DNA from: Bradyrhizobium retamae
GTDB taxonomy: Bacteria; Pseudomonadota; Alphaproteobacteria; Rhizobiales; Xanthobacteraceae
NCBI RefSeq assembly: GCF_001440415.1
Contig: NZ_LLYA01000176.1
Span: forward strand, 1-54,896
Length of the DNA: 54,896 bases
Direction of reading: 5' to 3'
The position numbers and the translations under genes are program-made. The notes beneath the pieces are model-generated. The model searched no databases. It worked only from the letters and a program-made list of their open reading frames with translations, and was not told the DNA's origin. Of the stretch, positions 52,976 through 54,896 are shown piece by piece. Position 1 is the first letter of the stretch. Every line of letters begins with the position of its first letter.

Positions 52976-53830
52976 ATGTACAGGAGCATTCTGGCGTTGC
53001 TTCCAACGGAATGGCCGGTGCGTCCAGCCATCGACGGGCCTCGATCTCATTGACTATCGCTTGCAAAGCCGAGCTCGAAGGCCGCGGCCGTGGGTTATGA
53101 GACCACCATCGTCCCTGAGGGCAGCGCTGCTTTGTTCTCGAAATCGACCGGCACCAGGCGCTCGAACGCGCGGAAACTGTGCTTGCAGTTTTTGAGGTGA
53201 AGGCCAAAAAGGCAGGCATCCGCTACCGGTGCCGGGCCCTCACTGCACCCTGGGGCGAAGCGGCTATTCTTGTCGGAGCTGCCGCCAGGCTTCACGACAT
53301 AATCGTCGTGCAGCAACCCGGATTGTAGGCGGCAGTTTCGATAATGTCCTAGCGCAAGAAATGTTGTTGCAGGCTGGCGGGCCCGTGCTGTTCATTCCGT
53401 ACACCTTCCGGGGCGCCTTCGCAGCGAAGCGGATCGGGATATGGGATGGCAGCCGCCTTGCAGCTCGCGCGGTGCACGATACCATGCCACTCTTGGAGGC
53501 GGCCGACGCACTGATCATCATCACCGTCAACGAGCCCGAAAACGTACCCTCACCAACACATTTCGCGCGAACCTAGCAAAGGCCGGCTTGCCAGCCCGGC
53601 TGTTCCCGTTGGACACCGATCGCTCGCAGATCCAATCAGGCATTCTTTCCCTGGCCGCCGACGAATCGCTCGATCTGTTTGTCATGGGCGGCTGCGGGCA
53701 TTCCGCGCCTGAAGGAAACCGTGCTCGGCGGTGTCACGCGAGCGATGCTTCAGTCCATGACCGTGCCGACGCTGATGTCCCACTCACCTTCTACTACTGG
53801 TTGCCTCCCATACCGGAGAGGATCTCATGA
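52976..53830 (+). pseudogene. Universal stress protein, multiply frameshifted
   Basis: ATG at 52976 after a GGAG site begins MYRSILALLP. Successive UspA-like pieces then appear in different frames: ETTIVPEGSAALFS, ALERAETVLAVFEVKAKKAG with GAAARLHDIIVVQQ, GGPVLFIPYTFRGAFAAKRI, LLEAADALIIITVNE, SLAADESLDLFVMGGCGHS and RLKETVLGGVTRAMLQSMTV. The order is that of a two-domain UspA ending in the G-x2-G-x9-G-S/T loop. At least four frame changes or stops intervene (near 53010, 53138, 53325, 53570 and 53705), so it is a pseudogene. Confidence 0.8.
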
Positions 53831-54052
53831 TACATCCATCATGGACGCCGCCAATATCATGCTGCGCTGTCACATCAGAGGCCTGCGGTGATGAATGAGG
53901 ACGGCACGCTTAGCGATCATAACGAATTGACTTTGCAGGTCGGGTGCAGTGGAAGTCCGCCGCAAGCGGGGCCCGAAGGCGCTCCGCTAATGCGGCGCAA
54001 AGTCCAGTCGGCGCCAAGGCCGTTATGTGGCTAGGAATGGGGGAACTCGAAT
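53831..54052. other. Short intergenic stretch before the second hemN
   Basis: No gene is visible. I looked for and did not find a FixK-type box at the usual distance before hemN. Confidence 0.5.
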
Positions 54053-54322
54053 ATGCGATTGGATTTGGCTGACATCTACGGGCAAGACAAGCTCCCACGG
54101 TACACCAGCTATCCAACAGCCCCGCACTTCTCTTCTGCAATCGGCGAGAAGGTGTATCGGCATTGGCTCAGATCTGTTTCGGCCCACCGACCCGTCTCGC
54201 TCTATTTTCACATACCTTTCTGTCGCTCAATGTGCTGGTGCTGCGGATGGCATACATCGGTGGCCGAGCACGAGGAGCCGATCGCCGCGTTCGTCGCAGC
54301 TTTGCGTCGGGAGGCGCAACTA
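54053..54322 (+). pseudogene. hemN: Second hemN, N-terminal fragment cut by an IS
   Basis: MRLDLADIYGQDKLPRYTSY-type N-terminus, then SLYFHIPFCRSMCWCCGWHT with the CX3CX2C cluster, identifies another oxygen-independent coproporphyrinogen oxidase. Similarity stops after about 90 residues (ALRREAQL), at a TA dinucleotide (54321-54322), the target preferred by IS630 elements. It looks better preserved at the N-terminus than the copy at 1.9-3.2 kb. The remainder may lie beyond the IS outside the window. Confidence 0.85.
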
Positions 54323-54896
54323 GACGACCGATTCCATGAAACCTGCGCTGATGGAGCAGGCTGAATTGGTGGAACGGACGGGCTGTTGGCGGATTCCTCG
54401 TTTGCGGTCGGCGAAACGAGGAGCTGTATCATGGCAGGATGGCGGCGAGCGGTCGAATTGGCAATGAGTGATGAAGAGATAGCGACCTTGACGACGCTTT
54501 CGCGGTCGAGGATCGAACTGGCGAGCCGGGTGTCGCGGGCGCAGATGCTGCTGGCGTATCGGGAAAATCCTTCGTTCTGCGCGGTGGGCCAGAGACTTGG
54601 GGTCCATCATCAGACGGTGCAGCGCTGTGTCGAGCGGGCGCTGGCCGATGGCCCGCTGGCAGCCCTCGACGATCGCCCGCGACCGGGCAAGGAACCAACC
54701 ATCACGCCTGAGGCCAAAGCCTGGTTGGTGTCGCTGGCCTGCGACAAGGCCAAGGACCACGGCTATCCACATGAGTTGTGGACGACGCGGCTCTTGGCGC
54801 GCCATGCGCGCGAACACGGGCCGGCGGCGGGGCATGCGTGCTTGGCCAATTTGGTCCAGGGAACGGTGTGCAAGATCCTCGGCCGAGAGGAAATCA
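54323..54896 (+). mobile_element. IS630-family element, runs off the window
   Basis: The left boundary is inferred from the end of hemN similarity at a TA site. Terminal inverted repeats cannot be checked because the right end is outside the window. Confidence 0.6.
54431..54896 (+). CDS. IS630-family transposase, partial
   Basis: The 155 visible codons from ATG 54431 (MAGWRRAVELAMSDEEIATL) include a homeodomain-like helix-turn-helix (SFCAVGQRLGVHHQTVQRCV) and the linker ALDDRPRPGKEPTITPEAKA typical of IS630/Tc1-like transposases. The DDE catalytic domain lies beyond the window. The frame is intact as far as it goes, so the insertion may be recent. Confidence 0.85.
   Translation, partial: MAGWRRAVELAMSDEEIATLTTLSRSRIELASRVSRAQMLLAYRENPSFCAVGQRLGVHHQTVQRCVERALADGPLAALDDRPRPGKEPTITPEAKAWLVSLACDKAKDHGYPHELWTTRLLARHAREHGPAAGHACLANLVQGTVCKILGREEI

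Noticed and set aside
1..54896. CRISPR arrays, rRNA and tRNA genes
   Set aside because: No regularly spaced direct repeats and no cloverleaf or rRNA-like sequences were seen on reading; a dedicated scan was not possible.

Overview
The window reads as a symbiosis-island or accessory segment of a slow-growing rhizobium, most likely Bradyrhizobium. The reasons are a Hup-type uptake [NiFe]-hydrogenase locus with a -24/-12 (sigma-54) promoter, several FixK2/FNR-type boxes (TTGA-N6-KCAA), an orphan nod box, a complete aerobic cobalamin pathway with alpha-proteobacterial gene order, and flanks full of IS and integrase debris. Gene identities come from reading protein motifs; no database search was run.

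Layout. 1-3.2 kb: a small secreted DUF4189-type protein, a long hairpin, an IS5-type transposase tail, and a hemN (oxygen-independent coproporphyrinogen oxidase) broken by frameshifts and cut by that IS remnant. 3.5-17.2 kb, all on the minus strand: hupS-L-C-D-F-(G)-H-I-J-K-hypA-B-F-C-D-E. The structural genes look intact, but three accessory genes are damaged: hypF has an in-frame TAA, hupI is frameshifted before its second metal-binding Cys pair, and hupG survives only as a short tail. 17.6-20.9 kb: a visibly more AT-rich three-gene minus-strand unit encoding a HemN/HutW-like radical SAM enzyme, a protein resembling the PrnB/indoleamine-dioxygenase superfamily, and a GNAT acetyltransferase. 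I do not recognise this as a described pathway and it is my main candidate for a new system.

21.9-45.0 kb: a near-complete aerobic (cobalt-late) B12 cluster. The minus-strand run DUF1636-cobW-cobN-cobG-cobH-cobI-cobJ-cobL-cobE-cobM-cobB-cobA is joined mostly by ATGA overlaps, with cobK inserted on the opposite strand. A second minus-strand run is cbiM-cobF-cobT. Plus-strand cobO-cobQ, minus cobD-cobC and plus cobP-cobV-bluB complete nucleotide-loop assembly and DMB synthesis. Two cobalamin riboswitches (about 25.2-25.4 and 38.55-38.74 kb) precede cbiM and the DUF1636-cobW-cobN run. The CobS and CobT subunits of cobaltochelatase are not in the window.

45-54.9 kb: a gene-poor, decayed accessory region. 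It holds two candidate structured sRNAs with C/U-rich loops, a good nod box in front of a truncated response regulator, an XRE regulator, two abutting integrase remnants, an intact secreted glycoside-hydrolase-like protein, remains of an ABC ATPase and a universal stress protein (the latter behind a perfect FixK-type box), and a second hemN cut by an IS630-family element that runs off the end.

Together the genes describe microaerobic, symbiosis-related metabolism (H2 recycling, anaerobic tetrapyrrole steps, cobalamin supply) on a background of extensive insertion and gene decay. Several lesions are single-base and could be sequencing errors, so resequencing would change the interpretation of hypF, hupI and hemN.
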